Source: Halomonas sp. HL-48
GTDB taxonomy: Bacteria > Pseudomonadota > Gammaproteobacteria > Pseudomonadales > Halomonadaceae
Assembly: GCF_001314875.1 (NCBI RefSeq)
Contig: NZ_LJZS01000016.1
Span: forward strand, 1 to 64,000
Reading direction: 5' to 3'
Length of the DNA: 64,000 bases
In this document: in pieces, positions 8,008 through 16,676 of the stretch
How the letters are laid out: each line of letters begins with the position of its first letter
Numbering within the stretch: the stretch's first letter is position 1
Made by a program: the position numbers and the translations under genes
The notes under the pieces: generated by a model
The model's database searches: none
Seen by the model: only the letters and a program-made list of their open reading frames with translations
What the model was told of the DNA's origin: nothing

Positions 8008-11000
8008 TTACCGGTCGCGATGCTCCAGGGCAGGCTGCCCGCTTTCGTGGGACTTACCGCGGAACTTGCGACCCAGCCAGTCGGAAACATGCGCAATCAT
8101 GGAATAGTAACTGGGTACAAACAGGCTGCCCAGAACCGCCACCGTGCCCATGCCCACCGCGACCGTCGTCCCGATGTGGTGACTGCTGACATCACTTGCC
8201 CCGGTTGCCAACGCCAACGGCAGCGTACCCAGAATAAACGCCAGCGATGTCATGACGATGGGCCGGAAACGCATTTCCGCAGCGGTAATCGCGGCTTCCT
8301 TGATCGTCTTGCCCTGCTCTTTACGCTGTAGCTCGGCAAACTCGACAATCAGGATGGCATTTTTGGCCGCCAGGCCCACCACCACCAACAGGCCGATTTC
8401 CACGTACACACTGGTATCCAGCCCGCGCAGCACAATACCGCCTACGCCGCCCAAGAAGGCAAACGGGGTAGAGGTCAGTACCGCCAGCGGCAGCGACCAG
8501 CTTTCATACTGAGCGGCAAGGATCAGGAAGACCATCAGAATACCAAACACGATCGCAAGCGTTGCGGCGTTGCCAAGCTCGGCTTCCTGGTAAGCGGTAC
8601 CTGTCCAGCCCATGCCCCAGTCGCGGCCCAGGGTTTCTTCAACGATCTCATCCATGGCTTCGATCGCCTGGGCTGAGCTGTAGCCTTCCGCCGGGCCACC
8701 CTGGAACTGCGCCCCTAAGTAAACCCCGAAGCGTGACACCACCGCGGGCTTGGCCTCGCGCTCCAAGGTGACGAATTCCGACAGCGGAATCCGCTCGCCG
8801 TCGCCCCCGCGCACATAAATGTGATTTGTGTCATCAGGGGTTAGTCGGAAGTCATCTTCGTTTTGCATATACACCTGGAAGTTACGGTTTTGATAACTGA
8901 AATAGTTAACAAAGCCATTACCGAAGGTGTTGGCAAGCGTCGTCTGCAAATCTTCCAGTGATACGCCATAGCTCAACGCTTTTTGCTGGTCGATGTCCGC
9001 ACGGTAGCCGGGCACGTTAACGCTAAAGGTCGAGAAGACCTGCTCAAGCGCCGGGTGCTCGTTGGCTTTTTGGGTTACCTGAAGTGCAGCCTCGTAAAGC
9101 TCTTGAGAGCTGGCCCCGCCAAACGATTGCAAGTAGCCGGTAAAGCCACCGGTGGTCGAAAGCCCCTGTATGGGCGGTGCGTTAAACGCCATGGCCGAGC
9201 CACCGGGGATTTCAGCGCCAATCTGCATGATCTGCCCGACCAGATCGTTGGCACTAAGATCACGCTCTTCCCAAGACTCAAGGTTAATAAACATGACGCC
9301 ACGGGCGGTATTTACCGAGCTCGACAAAATGTCATAGCCCGCAATCGCCGAGGAGTAACGCACCCCTGGAATGGCTTCAACCCGCTCACTCAGTGCTGCC
9401 ATGTACTCTTCGGTGCGGTCCAGCGACGCGGCATCGGGCAACGTCACACTGGCCAGCACTATGCCCTGGTCCGTTTCCGGCACCAGCGTCGAGGGGTTGC
9501 TTTGATACAGCCACCAGGAACCGCCGATAACCAGGGCCGTTAACGCCAATGCCAGTACCCAAAAGCGCACCAGCACCTTCACTATCGCCATAAAACCTGC
9601 GGTGATCGCAGCAAACAGCCGGTCAAATAAACGCAGCGGCGTTTGTACCGCGCGCATGAATTTGGACTGGGCATGCTTGGACTTATGCTTGATAAAAATC
9701 GCCGATAGCGCAGGCGTGAAGGTCAGCGCCATTAGCGCCGAGAACGCCACAGAAATCGCCACCGTCAAGGCAAACTGCTGGTATATCTGCCCGGTAAAGC
9801 CACCCAAAAATGCCACCGGGATAAACACCGCCGCCATGATCAACGAGGTGGCGATAACCGGGCCACCGACCTCTTTCATGGCGCGAATAGTTGCGTCTTT
9901 GACGCTAATATCCTCTTCTTCGCTCAGCACCCGTTCAACGTTTTCGACCACCAGTATGGCGTCGTCCACCACTATCCCTATCGACAGCACCAGCGCAAAC
10001 AGCGTGAGCAGGTTGATCGAGAAGTCGAACATGAAGAAGCCAGCGAACGTCGCCAGTACCGAGACCGGCACCACCGACATGGCAATCACCGTGAACCGCC
10101 AGTTCTGCAGGAAGATAAACAGAATCACGCCGACGATTAAGAATGCCTCAATAAACACCTTCACCACGGTGCTAACCGAGGCATCGATAAACAGCGTGGT
10201 GTCGTAAGGCACCACGTATTCAAGCCCAGGCGGGAAACGTTCCCCAAGCTCTTCCATGGTGTCATTAACCGCGCTTGCCGTTTCCAAGGCGTTGGCACCC
10301 GGCTGCTGGTTAATGATGATCGGCGTCATGGCATCGCCATTTAGCTTCGCATCGACACCGTAGGAGGAAGCGCCCAGTTCAATACGGGCAACGTCTTCAA
10401 GCCTTAAGCTCGAGCCGTCTGAATTGGTGCGCAGCGCAATGTTACGAAAGTCGTCAACGTCGCTCAGGCGACCGCCTGCCGTAATGGTGTAAGTGTACGC
10501 GCGCGGCTCACTCTGTGGCGTAGCCGCCAGGCTGCCCGCTGGAATTTCAGTGTTTTGCGATTGAATGGCGCTCGACACTTCGCTGGGGGTTAAATCGTAT
10601 TGCGAGAGTTTTTCCGGATCCAGCCAGATACGCATGGCGAACTCGCCGCCACCCAGCACCTCGGCTTCGCCGACCCCGGGCACCTGGCGCAGTTCGTCGA
10701 TAATGTTCAGGGTGGCGTAGTTCTGCATGAAGACGTTGTTGTAGTCGCCCTCCGGCGAGGTCAACGCCACGAACATCAGAATCGAGCTTGAACGCAGTTC
10801 AACGGTAACGCCCTGCTGTTGCACCGCTTCAGGAAGTTGCGACAGCGCGCCCTGAACGCGGTTGTTGACGTTAATCGTATTGGTATCGCCTTCGGTGCCG
10901 ATATTGAACGCAATGTTCATCGACACCCTGCCGTTATCGCTGCTGTTTGAGGTCATGTACAACATGTCCTCAACGCCGTTGATCGACTCCGCCAGCGGCG

Positions 11001-11193
11001 CGGCCACCGTCTGCGCAACGGTTTCCGCATCGGCCCCCGGGAACTGTGCCTCAACCGACACAGTAGGCGGTACCACGCTTGGGTACTGCTCGACGGGCAG
11101 TACGCGCATGCTGACGATGCCGATAATGGTCAGGATAATCGCCAGAACCGAGGCAAAAATCGGCCGACTAATGAAGAAGTTTGAGAAATTCAT
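8008..11193 (-). CDS. RND efflux pump inner-membrane transporter (AcrB/MexB type, HAE1)
   Basis: A 1061-residue proton-driven drug/H+ antiporter that would trimerise and connect to the adaptor and TolC-type channel encoded upstream. The start MNFSNFFISRPIFASVLAII is typical. The TM4 motif SIGIVVDDAILVVENVER gives the paired Asp of the proton relay, and TM10 GLAAKNAILIVEFAE gives the relay Lys. Two large periplasmic loops follow TM1 and TM7 as in the family. It overlaps the adaptor stop by four bases (ATGA, 11190-11193), so translation is coupled. Substrates cannot be inferred; the closest general types are AcrB, MexB and TtgB. Confidence 0.95.
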   Translation of the reverse strand: MNFSNFFISRPIFASVLAIILTIIGIVSMRVLPVEQYPSVVPPTVSVEAQFPGADAETVAQTVAAPLAESINGVEDMLYMTSNSSDNGRVSMNIAFNIGTEGDTNTINVNNRVQGALSQLPEAVQQQGVTVELRSSSILMFVALTSPEGDYNNVFMQNYATLNIIDELRQVPGVGEAEVLGGGEFAMRIWLDPEKLSQYDLTPSEVSSAIQSQNTEIPAGSLAATPQSEPRAYTYTITAGGRLSDVDDFRNIALRTNSDGSSLRLEDVARIELGASSYGVDAKLNGDAMTPIIINQQPGANALETASAVNDTMEELGERFPPGLEYVVPYDTTLFIDASVSTVVKVFIEAFLIVGVILFIFLQNWRFTVIAMSVVPVSVLATFAGFFMFDFSINLLTLFALVLSIGIVVDDAILVVENVERVLSEEEDISVKDATIRAMKEVGGPVIATSLIMAAVFIPVAFLGGFTGQIYQQFALTVAISVAFSALMALTFTPALSAIFIKHKSKHAQSKFMRAVQTPLRLFDRLFAAITAGFMAIVKVLVRFWVLALALTALVIGGSWWLYQSNPSTLVPETDQGIVLASVTLPDAASLDRTEEYMAALSERVEAIPGVRYSSAIAGYDILSSSVNTARGVMFINLESWEERDLSANDLVGQIMQIGAEIPGGSAMAFNAPPIQGLSTTGGFTGYLQSFGGASSQELYEAALQVTQKANEHPALEQVFSTFSVNVPGYRADIDQQKALSYGVSLEDLQTTLANTFGNGFVNYFSYQNRNFQVYMQNEDDFRLTPDDTNHIYVRGGDGERIPLSEFVTLEREAKPAVVSRFGVYLGAQFQGGPAEGYSSAQAIEAMDEIVEETLGRDWGMGWTGTAYQEAELGNAATLAIVFGILMVFLILAAQYESWSLPLAVLTSTPFAFLGGVGGIVLRGLDTSVYVEIGLLVVVGLAAKNAILIVEFAELQRKEQGKTIKEAAITAAEMRFRPIVMTSLAFILGTLPLALATGASDVSSHHIGTTVAVGMGTVAVLGSLFVPSYYSMIAHVSDWLGRKFRGKSHESGQPALEHRDR

Positions 11194-12482
11194 TCCGAGG
11201 AGTCTCCTTCCTCTTCGCTTTCTTCACCACCACCGGCACCGCCGCCGCCCTGGGCTTGCTCGGCCTGCTCGGCAGCCTCTTCCTCTTGTTCGGCCTGCTC
11301 TTCTTCAACGTTTTCCACCACCTCATCGGCATCACCGTCAAACGACTGCGGATCGATGGTGGTACCTGGCTCGATCCCGGATGGGTCGCCAACCACTACG
11401 CGGTCACCCTCTTCAAGGCCATCGCGCAGAATTTGCCAAGGGCCAGCGACTTCACCCAGGCTAACCGTCCGCGCGCGGGCACGGTCATCTTCGTCCAAAA
11501 CAAACACCTGCGGGCCCATCAAGCCCTGGGTGATGGCAATTTCAGGCACGGCGAATACGTCATAGCGCTTCAAGCCATCAATTCTGACGCGCACGAACTG
11601 GCCTGGCAGAATATCGCCATCGGGGTTGTCGAAGGTGGCACTGGCCTGAACGGTGCTGGTGCTGTCGCTGACGCGCGAGCCGAGGTATTCAAGGCGCCCT
11701 TCGAGGCTGCTGTCCTGCTCGCCGCCACGCCCTGGCAGGGTTAGGCTTGCGCCAATGTCTTCCACTGACTCGCCATCGCGCAGTTGACGGCGCAGCTCAT
11801 AGGCGTCGCTTTGCGGCATTTGGAAACGAACTTCCAGCGGGTCTAGCGGCGTAATGGTGGCAAGCTCGGTTCCTGATTCAACGAAATTACCCACGTTGAT
11901 TTCACTTAAGCTGATCATGCCGGCGACCGGCGCGGTCACTTCGGCATAGTCCAGGTCAATCTGCGCGCTTTCCAGCGACGCTGATGCCTGAGCTACGCTG
12001 GCTTGCGCGACGCCAAGGTCGGCGCGGGCCTGGTCGTATTCCTGGCGACTGACCGAGTTTTGGCTAAGCAGCCGTTCAAAACGCTCCGCATCGCGCTGGG
12101 CGCGGGATAACTCCGCCTGGGCGCTTTGCAAATCGGCTTCGCGCTGGTTAACCGTGGCGCGGTAAACGTCGGGTTCAATGGAGTACAGCCGCTGCCCCTC
12201 TTCCACGAATTCGCCCGGCTCAAAGTGGCGCTCTTCCAAGTAGCCTGACACGCGGGTTACCAGAGTGACTTCCTCGTCGCTGCGCAGCAGCGAGGCGTAG
12301 GATTTGTCCAACGGCAGGTCTTGTCGGGTAGCTTCGGTAACTTCGACTTGCACGGGAGGTGATTCTTGTTGCTGTTGGCCTTCCGCTTGCTCGGCTTCTT
12401 CTTCTTGGCCGCAGGCAGCAAGCAGCGCACTAGCGCCTAGGACCATGAGCGCGCTGCGAACGCCATAACACTTTATCTTCAT
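11190..12482 (-). CDS. RND efflux periplasmic adaptor lipoprotein (AcrA/MexA type)
   Basis: A 430-residue membrane-fusion protein. The signal peptide ends in the lipobox LLAAC with Cys24 as the lipidated residue. Then come the lipoyl half-motifs, a long coiled-coil hairpin (QREADLQSAQAELSRAQRDAERFERLLSQ and its partner), the beta-barrel and membrane-proximal domains (GQFVRVRI, GDRVVVG). The start at 12482 has AAGGG 9 bases upstream; the ORF upstream extension crosses the operator and is not coding. The last ~50 residues are unusual: a run rich in Glu, Gln, Ala and Gly ending EESEEEGDSSE, beyond the usual end of the family. The tail suggests halophilic adaptation or a flexible anchor (inference). 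Confidence 0.93.
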   Translation of the reverse strand: MKIKCYGVRSALMVLGASALLAACGQEEEAEQAEGQQQQESPPVQVEVTEATRQDLPLDKSYASLLRSDEEVTLVTRVSGYLEERHFEPGEFVEEGQRLYSIEPDVYRATVNQREADLQSAQAELSRAQRDAERFERLLSQNSVSRQEYDQARADLGVAQASVAQASASLESAQIDLDYAEVTAPVAGMISLSEINVGNFVESGTELATITPLDPLEVRFQMPQSDAYELRRQLRDGESVEDIGASLTLPGRGGEQDSSLEGRLEYLGSRVSDSTSTVQASATFDNPDGDILPGQFVRVRIDGLKRYDVFAVPEIAITQGLMGPQVFVLDEDDRARARTVSLGEVAGPWQILRDGLEEGDRVVVGDPSGIEPGTTIDPQSFDGDADEVVENVEEEQAEQEEEAAEQAEQAQGGGGAGGGEESEEEGDSSE

Positions 12483-12528
12483 TACTTTTTCCCTTAAGGC
12501 GCCAATAAAACCGACACAGGTTACAACC

Positions 12529-12545
12529 ATACACGTATGAATGTA
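12529..12545 (+). promoter_or_regulatory. AcrR-like operator, site B (upstream of adaptor)
   Basis: ATACA-CGTA-TGAATGTA, an exact match to the shared core. It lies 47 bases before the adaptor start, in the 100-base gap between the TolC-type gene and the adaptor. The pump genes therefore probably have their own regulated promoter. Confidence 0.65.
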
Positions 12546-12582
12546 AATGTTCAGCGGCCACAGGGGCCGCCTGAAAGGTCTT

Positions 12583-14061
12583 TTACTGATCGAGTTCGGG
12601 GCGCTCGCCAATGTTGGTGACGCTGCTTGAGTCGCTGTCTTCGGGCAGCGTAAAGGTCACCTCTTCGCCCCGTAGCCAGGCGTTAATATCCTCGACGGCC
12701 TCGACGTCCAGACGGCCGGCCTGCTGACGCAACGACAGCAGGTTGACGACGTAGTCGTAGCGGGCCTGGGCGTAGTCGGAGATCGCGTTGTACAGATTCT
12801 GCTCGGCATTCAGCACGTCGACGATATTGCGGGTACCCACTTCGTAGCCGGCACGGGTGGCGTCCAGCGCGCTCTGGTTGGACACGATGGCCTGCTCACG
12901 GGCATCCACGGTGGATACGTCGTTGCTGACCTGGGTGTACAGCGAGCGTACCTGCTGAACGGTGTCGCGGCGCTGGGCTTCAAAGTCGTACTGACTGGCT
13001 TCCAGCTGATAGGTGCTCTGGCGGATGCCGGCCTGGGTACTGCCACCGGTATACAGTGGCAAGTTGGCGCTCAGGCCTATCTGGCTTGAGGAGTCATGGC
13101 CCTCGACACCGTCGATGTCGTTGTCGGCATACTGGTAGTTCGCAAAGGCCTCAAGCGTAGGTAACCGCTGGGCTTCGGAGATACCAACGCCGCTGCGGGA
13201 AACCTCTACGCCTGCCTGCTCGGCGAGCACCAGCGGATTATTCTCTACGGCCAGGCCGACCCACTCGTCGCGATCGGCGGGCGTCGGCGGAGCGATGGGA
13301 TAGTCGTCGCTCAGCGCCTCGATACTGGCGTAGCGCTGGCCGGTCAAACGTTCGAGCACTTCGAAGCTGACCTGCAAATCGCTCTGCGCTGCGATTCGCT
13401 CAGCGCGGGACTGATCGAAACTCGCCTGGGCTTCCTCGACTTCGGTAATCGCAATCAGGCCAACTTCGAACTGCTCTTCCGCCTGTTCGAGCTGGCGACC
13501 AATGGCGCGTTCCTGAGCCAGACGGGCATCGAGAATGTCATTGGCGCGCAAAATATCGAAGTACGCCGTTGCCACGTCGATCAGCACTTGCTGCTCGGTG
13601 GACGCCAGCACGAAGACCTGCTGGTCGATCTGTCGCTCGGCTTGCGTCACTTCGCGGCTGTTGCGCGCGTCAAACAGCGCCTGCGAGGCTTCAAGCGTCA
13701 GGCTGACGCTATTGAAAGGGTCGTCATTGCCGGCGGTGTTGCCTGTGCCATCCCCCGCCTGTCCGGCCTGGGTGCCGCTTTGGCTTTCATACTGGCGGTT
13801 GTGCGCCACGTTGCCCGAGGCATTCACCTGGGGCAGCAGGTCGCCACGGGCGACGTCCCGCCCCGCTTCGACGCTTTGGCTTTCCGAACGCGCCGAACTC
13901 AATTCGGCATTGTTTTCCAGCGCATCGCGGGTGATGGTGAGCAGGTCTGCCGACCAAGCGGGCATCGCCCATAGCGAAAGCACTAACGCGGGAAGCAGCT
14001 TACGCTGCGCCGTAAAGGGACGAAGGGTCTTCAAAGCCGACGTGGAAGGGCGTCGCAGCAT
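12583..14061 (-). CDS. TolC-family outer membrane efflux channel
   Basis: A 492-residue outer membrane protein. A signal peptide with basic N region ends near MPAWSA (residue ~38). Two homologous helical/beta repeats follow, with typical TolC strings: LLPQVNASGNV, SLTLEASQALFD, EQQVLIDVATAYFDILRA, GLIAITEVEEAQASF in the first, and IGLSANLPLYTGG, RSLYTQVSNDVS, GYEVGTRNIVDVLNAEQNLYNA in the second. The start has GAGG about 9 bases upstream. It is the first gene of the efflux locus on this strand, separated by 100 bases from the adaptor, with operator-like sites on both sides. Confidence 0.93.
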   Translation of the reverse strand: MLRRPSTSALKTLRPFTAQRKLLPALVLSLWAMPAWSADLLTITRDALENNAELSSARSESQSVEAGRDVARGDLLPQVNASGNVAHNRQYESQSGTQAGQAGDGTGNTAGNDDPFNSVSLTLEASQALFDARNSREVTQAERQIDQQVFVLASTEQQVLIDVATAYFDILRANDILDARLAQERAIGRQLEQAEEQFEVGLIAITEVEEAQASFDQSRAERIAAQSDLQVSFEVLERLTGQRYASIEALSDDYPIAPPTPADRDEWVGLAVENNPLVLAEQAGVEVSRSGVGISEAQRLPTLEAFANYQYADNDIDGVEGHDSSSQIGLSANLPLYTGGSTQAGIRQSTYQLEASQYDFEAQRRDTVQQVRSLYTQVSNDVSTVDAREQAIVSNQSALDATRAGYEVGTRNIVDVLNAEQNLYNAISDYAQARYDYVVNLLSLRQQAGRLDVEAVEDINAWLRGEEVTFTLPEDSDSSSVTNIGERPELDQ

Positions 14062-14099
14062 AGCGTTTTCCTCATAAATAGAGCGGTCTGGGTACTTAC

Positions 14100-14116
14100 A
14101 TACATTGTCGCATGTT
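14100..14116 (+). promoter_or_regulatory. Degenerate AcrR-like operator, site C (upstream of tolC-like gene)
   Basis: ATACA-TTGT-CGCATGTT: the left half (TTACATACATT) is perfect and the right half keeps ATGT at the correct spacing. It lies 39 bases before the channel gene start, in the divergent spacer with the hydrolase. Confidence 0.45.
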
Positions 14117-14272
14117 TTTTTGGCGATACCAGACCCTGAGCTGATTTTCAGTTTACGTTGCTATTTCTTTTCGCCACGGCGACCCAGAGGCGACACCGTG
14201 CAAACCCGTTTTACTCAACTATGCTGTACGGCATCATGCTGCGCAGCAATATTCGACTCTCTGAGGCCCGCC

Positions 14273-15190
14273 ATGGATCGCATCGACTATATTAACGTCC
14301 GCCAGTTGGAAATCGCCGTGCGTATCTGGCACCCCGACGCCCCCAACACCGTGATTGCCTGGCATGGGCTTGCCCGACACGGCGGCGATTTTGCCTCCCT
14401 GGCCCGTCAGCTGGGGCCAAAGTGGCGGGTCATCGCCCCCGATACCCCAGGACGCGGCCTTTCCAGCTGGTCGATGTATCCTGCCAATGATTACTTATAT
14501 AGCCATTATGTGACGATCGCGTTGGCGGTACTCGATCACTACCGCATCGAGCGCGCCAACTGGATCGGCACCTCGATGGGCGGCTTGCTGGGCATGCTAC
14601 TGGCGGCGGATGACGCCACCGCCCAGCGAATTGGCTGCCTGGTACTCAACGATGTGGGGCCCGAACTGAACGGCCAGTCGCTGGCGGAAATGGCGACCTA
14701 CTTTAGTGTCCTTAAGCGTTTTTCCACGCTCAGTGAACTGCAACAGGCCCTCGAGCAGCACTACCAGGGGTTTGGTCGCCTTTCCCGTCACGAGTGGGAG
14801 CACATGGCGCTCAGCAGTGCCCGACGCCTGCCCGACGGTAGCTGGAGCTTTCATTACGACCCGCGCATAGGCGAGCAGTTTGTCCACGATACGCCCCGCG
14901 ACACCTGGAGCGACTGGCAGCGTATCCGCTGCCCGCTGATGGTCATTCGCGGTGAGCATTCTGAGCTTCTGCAGGCCGCAAGCGTCACGCGCATGCAGCA
15001 AGACCAGCCCCACCTGGAAACGCTTGAGGCGGCGGACTGCGGCCACGCGCCCATGCTCAACAATGCCCAGCAGGTGGTGCCGCTCAAACGCTTCCTGACC
15101 CGTCACGCCGGGATTACTCCCGTCAAAGCCACTCGCCCGGGGCAGTGGCTCAGCGATTGGTGGCATCGTCTTGTTAACCAGCGCGATTAA
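14273..15190 (+). CDS. Alpha/beta-fold hydrolase
   Basis: A 305-residue soluble hydrolase. The nucleophile elbow is GTSMGG (Ser), preceded by DHYRIERANWI. The oxyanion region is WHGLARHGGDFASLA, followed by APDTPGRGLS. The Asp is likely in VIRGEHSELL and the His in ADCGHAPML. The start at 14273 is chosen because GAGG lies 6 bases upstream and homology to the fold begins there; the frame stays open back to 14105 without other support. It is divergent from the TolC-type gene. Substrate unknown. Confidence 0.82.
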   Translation: MDRIDYINVRQLEIAVRIWHPDAPNTVIAWHGLARHGGDFASLARQLGPKWRVIAPDTPGRGLSSWSMYPANDYLYSHYVTIALAVLDHYRIERANWIGTSMGGLLGMLLAADDATAQRIGCLVLNDVGPELNGQSLAEMATYFSVLKRFSTLSELQQALEQHYQGFGRLSRHEWEHMALSSARRLPDGSWSFHYDPRIGEQFVHDTPRDTWSDWQRIRCPLMVIRGEHSELLQAASVTRMQQDQPHLETLEAADCGHAPMLNNAQQVVPLKRFLTRHAGITPVKATRPGQWLSDWWHRLVNQRD

Positions 15191-15205
15191 AAGTGATAAA
15201 TGCGG

Positions 15206-16006
15206 TTAAAAGTGATAGTTGATCAGCGCGCCGCCCATGACCTGGGTCTCGTTACCCACGTCGTCGACGATCGGGCTGTCAGCGGCGTCGCCCGTTAACC
15301 GGGTGATGCCCAGCAGGCCGGTAACCGACCAGTCGCGAGTCAGGTAGTAGCTCAGGCTGCTGGTCAGGCCCATGCGGAAGTAGCCATCGTTGGGTCGATA
15401 GACAGCAAGCCCGGAGCGGGCGCTCTCGTCCGGCGAGATGCCAAACATGTCGTCAGTCCAGTCGTCGCTGCTATAGGTCAGCTCCGGGCCCACGGAAAAA
15501 GCCATCTGTTCGGACAGCATGGTCCGCCAGCTGGCCTTGAGCTCGGCGTCAAAGCCGTCTACATCACCGCCCAGCGGGGCTCGGGTGGCGGCTTCAAGCC
15601 CCCAGGGGCCGTCTGAATAGCGGGCGCGAACCCCCAGCGCTGCCGAATCATCCACTTTGTCCAACCCGCGAAGCTCACCGTCATTGTCGCGCCCGGACAG
15701 GTAGCTGACATACGGTGAAACCGCCCAGTTGCCCTGGCGGAAAATATTCCAGCCGATGCCATCGCGCACGCTGGCGTAAAAAGTATCGCCGTAGGTAACG
15801 CTGGCGCTCGGCCAGGCACGGGTTTCGTTGTCGTCGCTACCCAAATACTCGGGCATGCTGAACACACCGGCGCCAACGCTTCCTTCCCACTGTGCGACGG
15901 CGCTGCCCGAAGCAACCATGAGTAACGTGGATAATGCAGCCGCTCGCCCCAGCGGGCGGAACCTACGCGATGCTGAAAGTGGCATAGCCAATCGTCTCGA
16001 TGTCAT
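15206..16006 (-). CDS. MipA/OmpV-family outer membrane protein
   Basis: A ~266-residue beta-barrel protein. A signal peptide (LSTLLMVASGSAVA, cleavage before QWEGS) is followed by VGAGVFSMPEYLGSDDNETRAWPSASVTYGDTFYASVRDGIGWN, the classic MipA/OmpV opening with a SDD-containing loop. Alternating strands follow and the protein ends in Phe (GGALINYHF), the outer-membrane assembly signal. ATG at 16006 or 15985 are both possible starts; upstream in-frame codons to 16042 begin with TTG. An AcrR-like operator (16163-16179) lies upstream, suggesting joint control with the efflux pump. Confidence 0.85.
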   Translation of the reverse strand: MTSRRLAMPLSASRRFRPLGRAAALSTLLMVASGSAVAQWEGSVGAGVFSMPEYLGSDDNETRAWPSASVTYGDTFYASVRDGIGWNIFRQGNWAVSPYVSYLSGRDNDGELRGLDKVDDSAALGVRARYSDGPWGLEAATRAPLGGDVDGFDAELKASWRTMLSEQMAFSVGPELTYSSDDWTDDMFGISPDESARSGLAVYRPNDGYFRMGLTSSLSYYLTRDWSVTGLLGITRLTGDAADSPIVDDVGNETQVMGGALINYHF

Positions 16007-16162
16007 GGTGGAGCCCAATACTCTAATAGCGGTAGGAAGCAATGCCTTTGACAGTCGCAGACCGTCTTCCTTGACGCTAGCGTTGGACGAATCAACCGCC
16101 GTTACAGTGCCAGGCTGTCGTTGGTTCGCCGGGTATCATGGCGCAGAAAAACGCGCCATAAC

Positions 16163-16179
16163 ATACATTTATGAATGTA
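16163..16179 (+). promoter_or_regulatory. AcrR-like operator, site D (upstream of MipA/OmpV gene)
   Basis: ATACA-TTTA-TGAATGTA, the best of the five sites: the flanked sequence ACATACATTTATGAATGTAA differs from the E. coli acrAB operator core, as I remember it, at a single base. It lies about 155 bases before the porin start chosen here. Confidence 0.65.
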
Positions 16180-16549
16180 AATTAGCACCCGCTTTGCCTT
16201 CCGTCAATTTAACTTCCAGCTCACTCTCAACGCTTGTACAAGAACCAGTCAACGCCCAACGCCAGCCTCTGAACGGCCTGAGCCAAAAGGGTGCAATGCC
16301 CTTGCTCCAAGGCGCTGAGCCACTCGTCAAAAAGCGTCAGCAAGGCGCCAGCTACGCGCCCGAAGGTCTTAATGCATTATGACGGGGCGCTTGCTCACCA
16401 GGCGCCACTAGGTGGTGCAGTTTTGCGCCGAACATCGTCTAAATCTTATACAAGCGCCAGTCCCTGGGTATCCTGCGAATCGTCATGCAACTATTTAACA
16501 CACTGATTTAGCGACTTTTTAAAAGTTAACCTCTCGCTTAATCGGCTAG
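16180..16549. other. Long non-coding spacer upstream of the cyanate genes
   Basis: About 370 bases with no supported gene; an open frame on the plus strand here lacks any recognisable product and crosses the operator. It contains the imperfect inverted repeat at 16401-16419 and becomes AT-rich from 16485. Confidence 0.5.
16401..16419. promoter_or_regulatory. Imperfect inverted repeat, possible activator site
   Basis: GGCGCCACTAGGTGGTGCA; on the other strand it reads TGCACCA-N5-TGGCGCC. The half-sites resemble NtrC sites (TGCACCA/TGGTGCA), but the spacer is two bases longer than the enteric consensus. It sits ~130-150 bases upstream of the sigma-54-like promoter, a usual place for an enhancer site. 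Confidence 0.3.
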
Positions 16550-16566
16550 TTGGCATAGCAAATGCA
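16550..16566 (+). promoter_or_regulatory. Sigma-54 (RpoN) type promoter for the cyanate genes
   Basis: TTGGCATAGCAAATGCA: GG at 16552-16553 and GC at 16564-16565 are separated by exactly 10 bases, as required for the -24/-12 elements, and TGGCA matches the -24 box. The -12 box has AT instead of TT before GC. Predicted transcription start is near 16577, about 100 bases before the transporter start. Confidence 0.5.
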
Positions 16567-16676
16567 CTTGTCTGTAGGCGAAAAAGTGCCTGCGATATCC
16601 AGATGAGGCCAAGGGATTAGCACTGGACTATTTAACGCGGCGTTAATTAACCGAAATGACGAAGGAAAACCTCTCT

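Noticed and set aside
15828..16382. Open frame across the porin start and its operator region
   Set aside because: Overlaps the porin signal peptide and site D in antisense; low-complexity Ser/Ala/Pro content and no homology recognised.
16401..16419. Calling the inverted repeat a canonical NtrC site
   Set aside because: Half-sites are similar, but the spacer is two bases too long for the enteric consensus; kept only as a possible activator site.
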